Source: Sinorhizobium kostiense
GTDB lineage: Bacteria > Pseudomonadota > Alphaproteobacteria > Rhizobiales > Rhizobiaceae
Assembly: GCF_017874595.1 (NCBI RefSeq)
Contig: NZ_JAGILA010000008.1
Coordinates: 1 to 64,000 of the forward strand
Length of the DNA stretch: 64,000 nt
Direction of reading: 5' to 3'
The notes beneath the pieces were generated by a model. The model searched no databases. It was not told the DNA's origin and saw only the letters and a list, made by a program, of their open reading frames with translations. Numbering within the stretch: position 1 is the stretch's first letter; each line of letters begins with the position of its first letter. Of this stretch, positions 1 to 8,136 are shown one piece after another. Made by a program: the position numbers and the translations under genes.

Positions 1-1931
1 TTGGCGGCCGGCGTGAAGGTCCAGGTGCCATTGCCGTTGTCGACCAGCGCACCGTTGCCCACGGCGATCTCAAGGTCCGACGCCGTCAGGCTGTCACCGT
101 CAACGTCGGCGGCGTTGGCCAGCAGCTCCGCCTGGGTGATCAGGCGCGCGCCGCTATCTTCGGCGACCGCCGCCAAAGTCACCGCACCCGTCGTCGGGTT
201 ATCGTTGCTGCCGGTGACGGTCCAGCTCACCGATGCCGGCGTCGTCGCGACACCGTCGGAAACGCCATAATTGACCGTCACCACCGTCGACTGGCCGGCG
301 GCGAGGTGCTGGTAGGCGGCATCCGTCGGATCGAGGGTGAAGGTCTGGGTGGCGAGGTCGTAGCTGACGCCCGCCGGCAGGGCCGGAACGCCGACCACCT
401 CAAGCGTGGTGGCATCGTCGACGTCGGTTGTGTTGTCACGGGCATCGAGCGTCACCGCCGTGCCGTCCTCGGTTGCCTCGCCGGTCACCGCGCCGTTTAC
501 CACCGGCGCATCGTTGGTGCCGGTGACGGTCCAGCTGACCGAAGCCGGCGTCGTCGCGATGCCGTCGGAGACGCCATAGCTGACGGTGACCACCGTCGTC
601 TGGCCGGCGGCGAGGTGCTGGTAGGCGGCATCCGTCGGGTCGAGGGTAAAGGCCTGGGTGGCGGGGTCGTAGCTGACGCCCGCCGGCAGGGCCGGGACGC
701 CGACCACCTGAAGCGTGGTGGCGTCGTCGACGTCGCTCGCGTTCGCAATGGCCTGGAGCGTCACCGCCGTACCGTCCTCGGTTGCCTCGCCGGTCACCGC
801 GCCGTTTACCACCGGCGCATCGTTGGTGCCGGTGACGGTCCAGCTGACCGAAGCCGGCGTCGTCGCGATGCCGTCGGAGACGCCGTAGCTGACGGTCACC
901 ACCGTCGACTGGCCGGCGGCGAGGTGCTGGTAGGCGGCATCCGTCGGGTCGAGCGTGAAGGCCTGGGTGGCGGGGTCGTAGCTGACGCCTGCCGGCAGGG
1001 CCGGGACGCCGACCACCTCAAGCGTGGTGGCATCGTCGACGTCGCTCGCATTGGCGAGGGCCACGAGCGTCACCGCCGTGCCGTCCTCGGTCGCCTTGCC
1101 GGTCACCGCGCCGCTCACCACCGGCGCGTCATTGCTGCCGGTGATTGTCACGACGATGTCTCGACTGGCCGTGCCGTCGGCGGACCACACCGTCAGTGTC
1201 TCGGTCACGACTTGACCAGCGGTCAACGCCTGCGTTGCGGAGCGGTCGTTGTCGAGGGTGTAGCTCCACTGCCCGGTCAGTTGGTTGAACGCGAAGCTGC
1301 CATAGGCGCCATTGAGCGCGCTTTCGGTGGGCGACTTGAAGTGCTTTTCGCCGGCGTCGACATCGTCGACCTGCAGCGTGCCGGAGGCGGTCGGCGCACC
1401 GGGATCGCCATTGCCGGCGCCGCCCGCTTCGATGACGGATGCTGTGGAAGTGCCACCGATCGCCGCCGCGTCGTTCTGACCGACGATATCCACCGTCACC
1501 TTCGCATAGCTCAGGGTGCCATTGGAAAGCCGGATCGAGTAATAGAACGAGTCCTGGATATGATCGTCGCCAGTCAGCGAATCGATGCTCCGGGCGCTAT
1601 CGGGCGAATTCGAACCACTTTCGATTCTATACTCGATCTTTCCGTTGCAGACACGGATCCAGTTTCCTTCGGCGGTCTTCTCCCAGTTCGTCGTGGTGTT
1701 GCTCTTCAACAACTCGGACATGAGATTGGTACCGCCGTCGTCGATCGACCAGAGCGTCTTCGCCTTCCCGCCGAGATCGTTCGAAGTCACGTCCAAGGTG
1801 ATGGTGTGCGTGGCCGCATCGTAGATGCTGGACGCCAGCAGTTGCTCCTCGGTCCATCCATAGACGTCGTCCTGCGCCTGCGTGTTGTTGAAGGATGTGG
1901 TGCTGCCACCGCCTGTGGTCTGCGTAGCCAT
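1..1931 (-). CDS. Large VCBS/cadherin-like repeat surface protein (N-terminal part; runs off left edge)
   Basis: The minus-strand frame is open from an ATG at 1931 to the window edge (about 643 residues, no stop). A GGGAAGGGG ribosome-binding site lies just upstream. There is no Sec signal: the start is MATQTTGGGS. A unique N-terminal domain of about 150 residues is followed by a VCBS-type domain containing TGQWSYTLDNDR and DGTASRDIVVTITGSNDAP, then three nearly identical 103-residue repeats ending in TVTGTNDAPVV. A different cadherin-like repeat (AEDSGARLITQAELLANAADVDGD) begins near the edge. Tandem Ig-like repeats of this kind are typical of large adhesins and RTX-type proteins exported by type I secretion, where the signal is C-terminal; that end is outside the window. 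Function as an adhesin is inferred from architecture only. Confidence 0.85.
   Translation of the reverse strand, partial: MATQTTGGGSTTSFNNTQAQDDVYGWTEEQLLASSIYDAATHTITLDVTSNDLGGKAKTLWSIDDGGTNLMSELLKSNTTTNWEKTAEGNWIRVCNGKIEYRIESGSNSPDSARSIDSLTGDDHIQDSFYYSIRLSNGTLSYAKVTVDIVGQNDAAAIGGTSTASVIEAGGAGNGDPGAPTASGTLQVDDVDAGEKHFKSPTESALNGAYGSFAFNQLTGQWSYTLDNDRSATQALTAGQVVTETLTVWSADGTASRDIVVTITGSNDAPVVSGAVTGKATEDGTAVTLVALANASDVDDATTLEVVGVPALPAGVSYDPATQAFTLDPTDAAYQHLAAGQSTVVTVSYGVSDGIATTPASVSWTVTGTNDAPVVNGAVTGEATEDGTAVTLQAIANASDVDDATTLQVVGVPALPAGVSYDPATQAFTLDPTDAAYQHLAAGQTTVVTVSYGVSDGIATTPASVSWTVTGTNDAPVVNGAVTGEATEDGTAVTLDARDNTTDVDDATTLEVVGVPALPAGVSYDLATQTFTLDPTDAAYQHLAAGQSTVVTVNYGVSDGVATTPASVSWTVTGSNDNPTTGAVTLAAVAEDSGARLITQAELLANAADVDGDSLTASDLEIAVGNGALVDNGNGTWTFTPAA
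202..1128 (-). repeat. Three tandem 309-bp coding repeats
   Basis: Units 202-510, 511-819 and 820-1128 are almost identical at nucleotide level and exactly 309 bp apart, measured on three landmarks (for example GCGAGGTGCT at 301, 610 and 919). Each encodes one 103-residue VCBS/cadherin-like domain. The near identity implies recent duplication or gene conversion, and copy number is likely to vary between strains. Confidence 0.95.
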
Positions 1932-2647
1932 GATGTTTCCCCTTCCCTAAGGCACCTTGCATCGAGGTACCGCAAACTCACCCTGTAACGGGACATCAGA
2001 CCCGTCGTTACCGCCGTCGGCCCGAGCTGTGCCGATCGGAAATTTCGCAAGCGAGCAGGCGCCGGAATCCGCCTCCTATCCAGCCGTTCGGACAGGTTGG
2101 GGATGTCCCGAGAACTCGGGACAAAGGCGACCACGTCGCCTGCTTCGTGGAGATTTGGATTTCCCTCGCGTTGCACAACGCGTGCATGGGGTGCTGGGGA
2201 ACCGACCGACTTTAGTCGGTTCCCCAGCAATCAAAGCCGGCGCGCCCTCGTCAGGCAAAATTACTCTATACAAGCGCCTGCTCCTTCCCGGGCAGCTCTA
2301 TCAATCGGCTGCTCCGGTAGTACCTTGTAAATTTATCTTGGTTTGCCTCAGTCGCAGTTCGATGAAGCTTCAGCGACTTTGGTGCACCTTATATTCTAGA
2401 ATGTAGTAACATTCGCCGTATGTAATAATAAAAAGATGCTTTTCTTGGTATTAAATATAACGAGAACTGAGGAGTGCTAATCGTGTTTGCTTGCAATTCC
2501 TATCCGTTCAGCTATGGGTATAGCAATATCGGAGTGATCTCCGTTTGTCGTTATCACAGTATCCAAAAAGTTGTCGCCCCGTCCATATCTCGCTTCGAGC
2601 GAGCTTCCAGTTGTCCGGAGACACGGTCGACCGTCCGCGCAAACAAG
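1932..2647. other. Gene-poor intergenic region with inverted repeats and an AT-rich core
   Basis: I find no convincing gene here: the open frames lack protein-like composition. The stretch from about 2320 to 2580 is strikingly AT-rich for this genome. It should hold the promoter of the repeat protein gene that starts at 1931. An 8-bp inverted repeat with a 2-nt loop lies at 2105-2122 (GTCCCGAG/CTCGGGAC), and a longer one at 2194-2227 is listed separately. Confidence 0.6.
2194..2227. repeat. Perfect 13-bp inverted repeat
   Basis: CTGGGGAACCGAC at 2194-2206 pairs perfectly with GTCGGTTCCCCAG at 2215-2227 across an 8-nt loop. No T-run follows on either strand, so it is not a classical intrinsic terminator. 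It lies upstream of the repeat-protein gene and could be an RNA structure in its leader, a protein-binding site, or a remnant of a mobile repeat. Confidence 0.7.
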
Positions 2648-2676
2648 AAGGGCATTCCGTATCAGGGAATGCCCTT
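2648..2676 (-). terminator. Intrinsic terminator of the DUF1127 gene
   Basis: An 11-bp perfect stem (2648-2658 with 2666-2676, 7-nt loop) is followed on the minus strand by TTGTTTG. It lies about 50 bp past the DUF1127 stop codon. The T-tract is weak, so efficiency is uncertain. Confidence 0.6.
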
Positions 2677-2728
2677 CAAGCTTTCACTGCGCGGTCAATG
2701 CCGGGAGGATGGCATTCGACGTCGCTGG

Positions 2729-2929
2729 TCATTGCTCCGTCTTGTGCATCGCATCGTCGACCGAAGGGAAGCCGATATCCTTCAGTGTGTCGTAGGAAAG
2801 GTTTTCCAGAACGCGCTCGTTACGATGACGCTTCCACGCTGCCCAGGCCCGGGCGCGCAGGTTGAAAAAGCCGGGCAGTGCCGAAAGGCTCTGACTGGAT
2901 GATGCTGATGAATGCTGGTTCATAGACAT
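2729..2929 (-). CDS. DUF1127-family small protein
   Basis: A 66-residue basic protein whose C-terminal half (RAWAAWKRHRNERVLENLSYDTLKDIGF) fits the DUF1127/YjiS-like family: an Arg/Lys/Trp-rich helix followed by an L-x-D-I-G-type ending. I chose the ATG at 2929 because AAGGAAA lies 8 nt upstream; a longer in-frame reading from 3031 has no comparable site. Small DUF1127 proteins in Rhizobiaceae have been linked to RNA binding and phosphate/carbon metabolism, but this member is uncharacterised. It lies between a terminator-like hairpin and another small minus-strand gene, next to a divergent LysR gene. Confidence 0.8.
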   Translation of the reverse strand: MSMNQHSSASSSQSLSALPGFFNLRARAWAAWKRHRNERVLENLSYDTLKDIGFPSVDDAMHKTEQ

Positions 2930-2996
2930 TGCTGGTTTCCTTCTGAGCATCTCAAAAGGTCGCGACCATGATCCGTGTATGGCGCAACCTGATCGA

Positions 2997-3392
2997 TCAA
3001 TCAAACGAATATGTTTGATGCTTTCCATCACCTATGGTGATTGGTTGCCGCTCCATGCGAACATCTTTATCAGGCGCTCCGATCACGCTCAGTTCCGCAT
3101 GTAACAGGTCGTCTCTGACCATCGACGGCAGTTTCGCCAACTGGCGGCGGGTTTCCACCCAGTTCCTGGCGGCATTGGCGGCGCGTCTTTCCGACGCCAA
3201 TCGTTCGATCACCAGTCCGGCGCGCGCCAAGAGCGCCAGCAGGAAGTCGCGATCGTCGCGGGATGGCGACGAACGGTCTGCAGGTCGAATGGACTTCCGA
3301 GCCTGAGGCATCGATCGATTGGGGGGCGCGAAGTTCTCAACGCGCCGCTCGGCGGCGTTTGGGTTTGCGACTGCCAATGTCAGGGCGGCCAT
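2997..3392 (-). CDS. Hypothetical protein, 131 aa
   Basis: I do not recognise a family. The product is basic and alanine/arginine-rich, with a predicted helical centre (RDFLLALLARAGLVIERLASERRAANAARN) and no membrane segment or clear signal. AGGAGA sits six bases upstream of the ATG at 3392, which supports expression. It is divergent from the LysR gene at 3532 and precedes the DUF1127 gene on the same strand, so it is a plausible regulatory target of that LysR protein. Confidence 0.6.
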   Translation of the reverse strand: MAALTLAVANPNAAERRVENFAPPNRSMPQARKSIRPADRSSPSRDDRDFLLALLARAGLVIERLASERRAANAARNWVETRRQLAKLPSMVRDDLLHAELSVIGAPDKDVRMERQPITIGDGKHQTYSFD

Positions 3393-3531
3393 AGCCTTCT
3401 CCTCTTAGATCGGTTCGAACTGGGACGGATCCCGCTTCTCCCTTGCAGCTTGACTATCGCTCCCTTGTGATGTTCAATCAAACGAAATGAGGTTAAGCTA
3501 TCATTCAGATTTTCTGAATAAGGGTGCCGCC

Positions 3532-4422
3532 ATGAACGTGATGCTGCGTCATTCGCTTCCGCTGCTCGAGATGGATGTGCTGAAGACTTTCGTCGCCATC
3601 GCCGAGACCGGCAACTTCACCACCGCTGCCGAAGCGGTCTACCGCACGCCATCGGCGGTCTCGATGCAGATCAAGAAGCTCGAGGAGACCCTAGGCTGCA
3701 CGCTCTTCCTGCGCGACGCGCGCTCGGTGTCGCTGACACCGAAGGGTGAACTGCTGCTCGGTTTCGCCCGGCGGCTCATTTCGCTCAACAACGAGACCGT
3801 GTCGCGCTTCCTGCTGCCCGACATGAACGGCGTCGTCCGGGTCGGCGCGCCGGAGGATGTCGGGGAGAGGATCCTTCCGGACGTGCTAAAGCGCTTTGCC
3901 GAAAGCTATCCCAACGTGACGGTCGACGTTTCCATCGGCATGAGCAATGCCATGCGCAAGAGGGTCGACGAGCATCGGCTGGACCTTGCCATCTTCAACA
4001 GCCTGACCGAAGATTCGGCAAGGGACGGCGAAATCCTGCTGCAGGAAAAGCTGGTCTGGGCCGGTGCCAAGTGTGGCAACGCCCATCTCCGCGACCCGCT
4101 GCCGGTCTCCATGTGGGAGGACGGTTGCGTCTGGCGTGCCGACGCCGTCGAGAAACTCACGCGTGCCGGCCGCAAGTTTCGCGTGGCGTTCCTCAGTGCC
4201 TACACCACCGGGCAGCGCGCAGCGGTACTTGCCGGGCTCGCGATCGCACCATTGCCGCGTTACCTCGTCCAGGGCGAGATGGTCCAGCTTGGCGAGCACG
4301 ACGGCCTGCCCGATCTCGGCCACTATAATATCGGCCTCAAGGTGATCGAGGACGCGCCGGCACCGGTGCTGGCGGTTGCCGAACATGTGCGCGCCGCCTT
4401 CGAGGAACTGCAGATGCAGTAG
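3532..4422 (+). CDS. LysR-family transcriptional regulator
   Basis: The 296-residue product has the N-terminal winged HTH of LysR proteins at about residues 14-70 (MDVLKTFVAIAETGNFTTAA, then the recognition helix with SAVSMQIKKLEETLG) and a periplasmic-binding-protein-like effector domain after it. I chose the ATG at 3532 over one 45 bp upstream because of the AAGGGTG stretch before it and because LysR proteins usually begin close to the HTH. It is divergent from small minus-strand genes across about 140 bp. The effector cannot be told from sequence. Confidence 0.92.
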   Translation: MNVMLRHSLPLLEMDVLKTFVAIAETGNFTTAAEAVYRTPSAVSMQIKKLEETLGCTLFLRDARSVSLTPKGELLLGFARRLISLNNETVSRFLLPDMNGVVRVGAPEDVGERILPDVLKRFAESYPNVTVDVSIGMSNAMRKRVDEHRLDLAIFNSLTEDSARDGEILLQEKLVWAGAKCGNAHLRDPLPVSMWEDGCVWRADAVEKLTRAGRKFRVAFLSAYTTGQRAAVLAGLAIAPLPRYLVQGEMVQLGEHDGLPDLGHYNIGLKVIEDAPAPVLAVAEHVRAAFEELQMQ

Positions 4423-4622
4423 CGAAGGCTGGCGCCGGGCCGCTGCGGAAAGTTCACGATCGGCACATTGGAGAAATGCGCTTTTTCGCTGGTCGGCCTC
4501 TGGCTGCTTTTCCCGACTCGAGCCGCTAGCTTGCGCACATGGATCGGCGAGCGACACTGTCTGCGAGCAGCGCGGTAATTCGCGAGTTCAATTCCCAGGC
4601 CTGCAACCAAGAATGAAGTGCG

Positions 4623-4706
4623 CTAGAAGACCACCATCAGCACTGCGGCCCAGAATAGGGCTGATAGTTCAGCCGCCACAAGAAACCCGAAAGTGGTGTC
4701 GCTCAT
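4623..4706 (-). CDS. 27-residue single-span membrane miniprotein
   Basis: ATG at 4706 is preceded by an optimal AAGGAGG with 5-nt spacing. The product starts MSDTTFGFLVAAELS and ends with a hydrophobic stretch (ALFWAAVLMVVF), so it is predicted to be one transmembrane helix. I know no named family. It is followed upstream on the same strand by a similar ORF at 4818-4907. The ribosome-binding site and hydrophobicity are the only support. Confidence 0.5.
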   Translation of the reverse strand: MSDTTFGFLVAAELSALFWAAVLMVVF

Positions 4707-4817
4707 GTGATCCTCCTTAGGCAACCTCCATTGCCGGAAGGAGACTATAGGGGACAGCCTGAGATTCCGCTACCCAACAAAGTGCAGCTTGCCCGTGGGG
4801 CGCCTTCCTCCGTTGGT

Positions 4818-4907
4818 TCACATGAGCAGCGTGTAAATCAGAACGCCGACAGAACCCCAGAACCCAACCATTACAAGCGTCATGGCGGCAACAAAAACCT
4901 TAGTCAC
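4818..4907 (-). CDS. 29-residue single-span membrane miniprotein
   Basis: GTG at 4907 has GGAG eight bases upstream. The product (MTKVFVAAMTLVMVGF, then WGSVGVLIYTLLM) is one continuous hydrophobic helix with a positively charged start, consistent with an N-in membrane miniprotein. It lies 111 bp upstream of the ORF at 4623-4706 in the same direction, and an 18-bp palindrome sits upstream at 4968-4985. Without conservation data this remains a candidate. Confidence 0.45.
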   Translation of the reverse strand: MTKVFVAAMTLVMVGFWGSVGVLIYTLLM

Positions 4908-4967
4908 GACAAGAACTCCACGACCGATTCGAAGGTCAAAAAACTAGCTCAGCGCTGAAAGCTTGGT

Positions 4968-4985
4968 ATCGGACCATGGTCCGAT
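4968..4985. promoter_or_regulatory. Perfect 18-bp palindrome, operator candidate
   Basis: ATCGGACCA/TGGTCCGAT is perfectly self-complementary with no spacer. It sits 60 bp upstream of the miniprotein start at 4907 and about 180 bp before the ArsR promoter. A dimeric regulator could bind it; which one is unknown. Confidence 0.5.
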
Positions 4986-5166
4986 GTTCGCCACTTAACG
5001 GGCCGGGCTGAAGAAAACCGGTCATTTCGGAAGTCGAGATCATGAAATTCATCGACACTCTCGCGGGAACGCGGCGTACCCGCCGACGGCTACCTTGTTG
5101 CTGACGTCCGCACTCCGCGAACTGGCATCCAGTCTATGCCGGCCGTGAAGGCTGGCGCCAATTTGG

Positions 5167-5208
5167 TTGACATTGATAAGTCATTGCTTACAATAAGCCA
5201 TGACTTAT
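5167..5208 (+). promoter_or_regulatory. ArsR-gene promoter with operator over the start codon
   Basis: TTGACA (5167-5172) and TACAAT (5189-5194) with a 16-nt spacer form a good sigma-70-type promoter. A perfect 9-bp inverted repeat, ATAAGTCAT (5176-5184) and ATGACTTAT (5200-5208), overlaps the -10 element and the ATG at 5200. This is the expected arrangement for autorepression by the ArsR protein it precedes. Transcription would start at or next to the ATG and there is no ribosome-binding site, so the mRNA may be leaderless. Confidence 0.65.
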
Positions 5209-5505
5209 GGTAAATTGTTCGCGGCGCTTGCCGACCCAACCCGGCGCGCCATTTTCGAGCGGCTCGCGGCGCGGGAGCAATCGGTGGCTGAACTCGCAAG
5301 GGCGCTGCCGGTGTCGCAGCCGGCGATCTCGCAGCATTTGAAGGTCCTGAAGGAAGCGCGCCTGGTGCGCGACGCAGCTTCGGGTGCGCGGCGGATCTAT
5401 TCGATCGACCCCGACGGGCTTTGGCCGCTCAGGCAATGGCTCGATCGTTTCTGGGGCGATCAGCTTGCCTCGTTCAAGGTAGCCGCCGAGCGAGAGGAGG
5501 ATTGA
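5200..5505 (+). CDS. ArsR-family winged-helix repressor
   Basis: The 101-residue protein is an ArsR-type HTH: helix 1 with LADPTRRAIFERLA, then VAELARALPVSQPAISQHLKVL as the recognition helix, and a wing (ARLVRDAASGARRIYSID). No metal-binding cysteine pair (CxC) is present, so it belongs to the large non-metal ArsR group commonly paired with SRPBCC/AHSA1 proteins. It is followed 65 bp later by such a gene, and the two probably form one autoregulated operon. Confidence 0.92.
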   Translation: MTYGKLFAALADPTRRAIFERLAAREQSVAELARALPVSQPAISQHLKVLKEARLVRDAASGARRIYSIDPDGLWPLRQWLDRFWGDQLASFKVAAEREED

Positions 5506-5569
5506 TAGAGGGTTGGCGGGGCCTTCCTGCCTGGGCAAGTCTACAGCAGATAAACGAGAAGGAGATATC

Positions 5570-6037
5570 ATGCATACGATCGAACCCGCTCCGGTGCGCA
5601 AGTCGGTGACCGTTCGCGCACCGCTTGAAAAGGCCTTCGACGTTTTCGTCAAGGATATGGGCACCTGGTGGATCAAGGATCACAGCTTGACGCAATCCGG
5701 TCAGAGAACCGTGGTCGTCGAAGCGGTCGCGGACGGTCGCTGGTATGAAATCGGCAATGCCGGCGAGGAATGCAATTGGGGCCGCGTCATCGACTGCGAC
5801 CGGCCGAACCGCATCCTCTTCGCCTGGCAGCTCAATGCCGATTTCGACTTCGATCCCCAACTCCATACGGAAGTGGAGGTCCTCTTCGAGGCGAGGGGAG
5901 AGAACGAGACCGCCGTCACCCTCGAACACCGCCAGCTTGCCAATTACGGCGCCAGGGCCGCCGAGCTGCGCGGCATTCTCGATTCCGACAGCGGCTGGGG
6001 CGGTCTGTTGGGATCCTATGCGGAGAGGGCGACCTGA
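5570..6037 (+). CDS. SRPBCC (AHSA1-like) family protein
   Basis: The 155-residue product starts at the ATG at 5570 behind GAAGGAGATATC. Its pattern (SVTVRAPLEKAFDVFVKDMGTWW near the start; GEECNWGRVIDCDRPNRILFAW; ETAVTLEHRQLANYG) is that of the AHSA1/START-like ligand-binding fold. These proteins accompany ArsR repressors in many bacteria, probably binding small hydrophobic ligands; the ligand here is unknown. Confidence 0.9.
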   Translation: MHTIEPAPVRKSVTVRAPLEKAFDVFVKDMGTWWIKDHSLTQSGQRTVVVEAVADGRWYEIGNAGEECNWGRVIDCDRPNRILFAWQLNADFDFDPQLHTEVEVLFEARGENETAVTLEHRQLANYGARAAELRGILDSDSGWGGLLGSYAERAT

Positions 6038-6068
6038 TGCAGCAACGTTGGGCGCGCTGGAAACGGGG

Positions 6069-8120
6069 CTATTCCCGGCTCCTGCGCCTCCGGCGGCCGC
6101 CGGTTGCTTCGCCCTCGTCGGCGAACACCTTGCGGGCGGGCAGGCTGACGACTTCGGCGAGCTTCGGAAAGGCGTCAACCTTGTTCGGCATCGCCATGGC
6201 GTTGACGAAGTGCTCCTGAAATTTCGATTCAAGAGCCGTCTCTATCTTCTCGATTTTCCTGACTGTTTGCTCGATTTCGCGGCGGTGGCCGCGGTTGAGG
6301 AGGGCCATCAGCGCGCCGGTGCCGGCGGCATTGCCGACCGCCTTCACTTCGGTGAGATCGCAGTCCGGAATGAGGCCGAGCACCATTGCGTATTTCGGGT
6401 CGATAAAGGATCCGAAGGCGCCGGCGAAGCGGATGGCGTCGACCCGGTCGACGCCCTGCTTTTCCATGAGCAGCTTGATGCCGGCATAGAGCGCGGCCTT
6501 GGCGAGCTGGATCGCTCGGATGTCGTTCTGCGTGACGGTGATACGCGGCTCCCCCTCGTGCAGCAGATAGGAGAAGGTGCGGCCGTTCGGCACGATGCGC
6601 GGCGAGCGGGCGGCGAGCGAACCGTCGACGACGCCGTCCTGCGAGATGATGCCGGTGAGATACATCTCCGCGACGACCTCGATGATCGCCGAGCCGCAGA
6701 TGCCGGTGACGCCGACTGAGGCCGCTGCCTCGGCAAAACCTTCCTCGTCCGACCATTTGTCGACGCCGATCACCCGGAAGCGGGGCTCCAGCGTCTCCGG
6801 GTCGATCCGCACGCGCTCGATGGCTCCCGGTGCCGCGCGCTGGCCGGATGAAATCTCCGCGCCCTCGAAGGCGGGGCCGGTCGGCGAAGAGGCGGCAACG
6901 ACGCGCTCCCTGTTGCCGAGCACGATCTCGGCATTGGTACCGACGTCGACGAGCAGCATCATTTTGTCCTGCCGGTGCGGACCTTCCGAGAGCGCGGCGC
7001 CCGCGGCGTCGGCGCCGACATGTCCGGCGATACAAGGCAGCATGTAGAGCCTCGCACCGGGATTGACGTCCATGTCGATCTCATGCGCCCAATATTGCAG
7101 CGCCCCGGAAACCGCGAGCGCGAACGGCGCCTGGCCGAGCTCCGTCGGGTCGATGCCGAGGAAGAGGTGATGCATGATCGGGTTGGCGACGACGACCATG
7201 TCGAGAATGTCGTGGCGGTCGACGCCGCCTTCGCTGCAAACCTTGCCGATCAGGCCGTTCACCGCTTCGCGCACGGCCTTGGTCATCGCTTCGCGGCCGT
7301 CCGGATTCATCATCACGTAGGACACGCGGCTCATCAGGTCCTCGCCGAAGCGGATCTGCGGGTTCGATGTGCCCGAGGAGGCGACGATGCGGCCGGAGAG
7401 CAGCGAGACCAAGTGCATGGCGATCGTCGTCGAGCCGATGTCGCAGGCGATCCCGTAGGCCTCGTTCTTGAGACCCGGCCAGAGGCTGACGATGAAGGGA
7501 CGCGAGGAATCCATGTCGCGGTGGATCGCGGCGGTTACCGCCCAGTTGCCCTTGCGCAGGATGGCCTGCACCTGCGGAATGAGGTGCGGCGCGATCAACG
7601 GATCCTTCCAGCCCCAGTCCCTCTCGAGCATCGCCTTCAGCCGGTCGAGATCTCCGAGCGGCTTGTGCATGTCGGGCTCGTCGACCTCGACGTAGCAGAG
7701 CTGGACGGCGGCATTGCGCTCGATCACCCGGTCGGTCGCGGCCTTGCGCACGACCTGCGCATTGATGACGGTGTCCTGCGGCACGTCGATGACGAGATCG
7801 CCAAGGATCTGCGTCGAGCAGGAAAGGCGTCGACCATCCGGCAGTTCGCGCACGCTGGCATAGCGCTGCTCCTTCGGGCCGACCGGCGAGACATGCTCGT
7901 TGGACGAAACGATCTTGTGCTTGGCGAAATTGCCTTCCTGGACGGAAATCTGGCAGCGCCCGCAGGTGGCGCGTCCGCCGCAGACGCTCTCGACATAGAC
8001 ACCGAGCGAACGGGCGGCATCAAGGATTGGCGTGCCGACCGGAAAACGGCCGCGCTTCCCCGACGGCATGAAGAGCACGAGGGCATCGGTCTTTTCGTCC
8101 TTCGGGGGTATGTTCAGCAT
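6069..8120 (-). CDS. RACo-type reductive activator of corrinoid proteins (2Fe-2S + ASKHA ATPase)
   Basis: The 683-residue protein has an N-terminal plant-type [2Fe-2S] ferredoxin domain with Cys47, Cys53, Cys56 and Cys101 (C-x5-C-x2-C spacing), a linker, and a C-terminal DUF4445/ASKHA ATPase region (YGIACDIGSTTIAMHLV; LLVDVGTNAEIVLG). This is the architecture of RACo/RamA-like enzymes, which use ATP to return inactive Co(II) corrinoid to Co(I). The tail GGRRRRRSRE is basic. It is the last gene of the operon that starts at 11546. Partner corrinoid protein: most likely the one at 25663-26361. Confidence 0.9.
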   Translation of the reverse strand: MLNIPPKDEKTDALVLFMPSGKRGRFPVGTPILDAARSLGVYVESVCGGRATCGRCQISVQEGNFAKHKIVSSNEHVSPVGPKEQRYASVRELPDGRRLSCSTQILGDLVIDVPQDTVINAQVVRKAATDRVIERNAAVQLCYVEVDEPDMHKPLGDLDRLKAMLERDWGWKDPLIAPHLIPQVQAILRKGNWAVTAAIHRDMDSSRPFIVSLWPGLKNEAYGIACDIGSTTIAMHLVSLLSGRIVASSGTSNPQIRFGEDLMSRVSYVMMNPDGREAMTKAVREAVNGLIGKVCSEGGVDRHDILDMVVVANPIMHHLFLGIDPTELGQAPFALAVSGALQYWAHEIDMDVNPGARLYMLPCIAGHVGADAAGAALSEGPHRQDKMMLLVDVGTNAEIVLGNRERVVAASSPTGPAFEGAEISSGQRAAPGAIERVRIDPETLEPRFRVIGVDKWSDEEGFAEAAASVGVTGICGSAIIEVVAEMYLTGIISQDGVVDGSLAARSPRIVPNGRTFSYLLHEGEPRITVTQNDIRAIQLAKAALYAGIKLLMEKQGVDRVDAIRFAGAFGSFIDPKYAMVLGLIPDCDLTEVKAVGNAAGTGALMALLNRGHRREIEQTVRKIEKIETALESKFQEHFVNAMAMPNKVDAFPKLAEVVSLPARKVFADEGEATGGRRRRRSRE

Positions 8121-8136
8121 CGTTCTTCTCGCCTAA

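Noticed and set aside
306..1988. Long plus-strand open frame with repeats
   Set aside because: It is the antisense shadow of the VCBS-repeat gene: its own repeats come from the 309-bp coding units, and its composition (Arg/Gly/Val/His rich) is not protein-like. The minus-strand frame gives a clear domain protein.
5042..5104. Twenty-codon ORF starting MKFIDTLAGTRRTRRR, reminiscent of a DUF1127 start
   Set aside because: It stops almost at once, the ribosome-binding site is weak, and the following sequence does not continue the family convincingly even with a frame shift. Too short to call a pseudogene.
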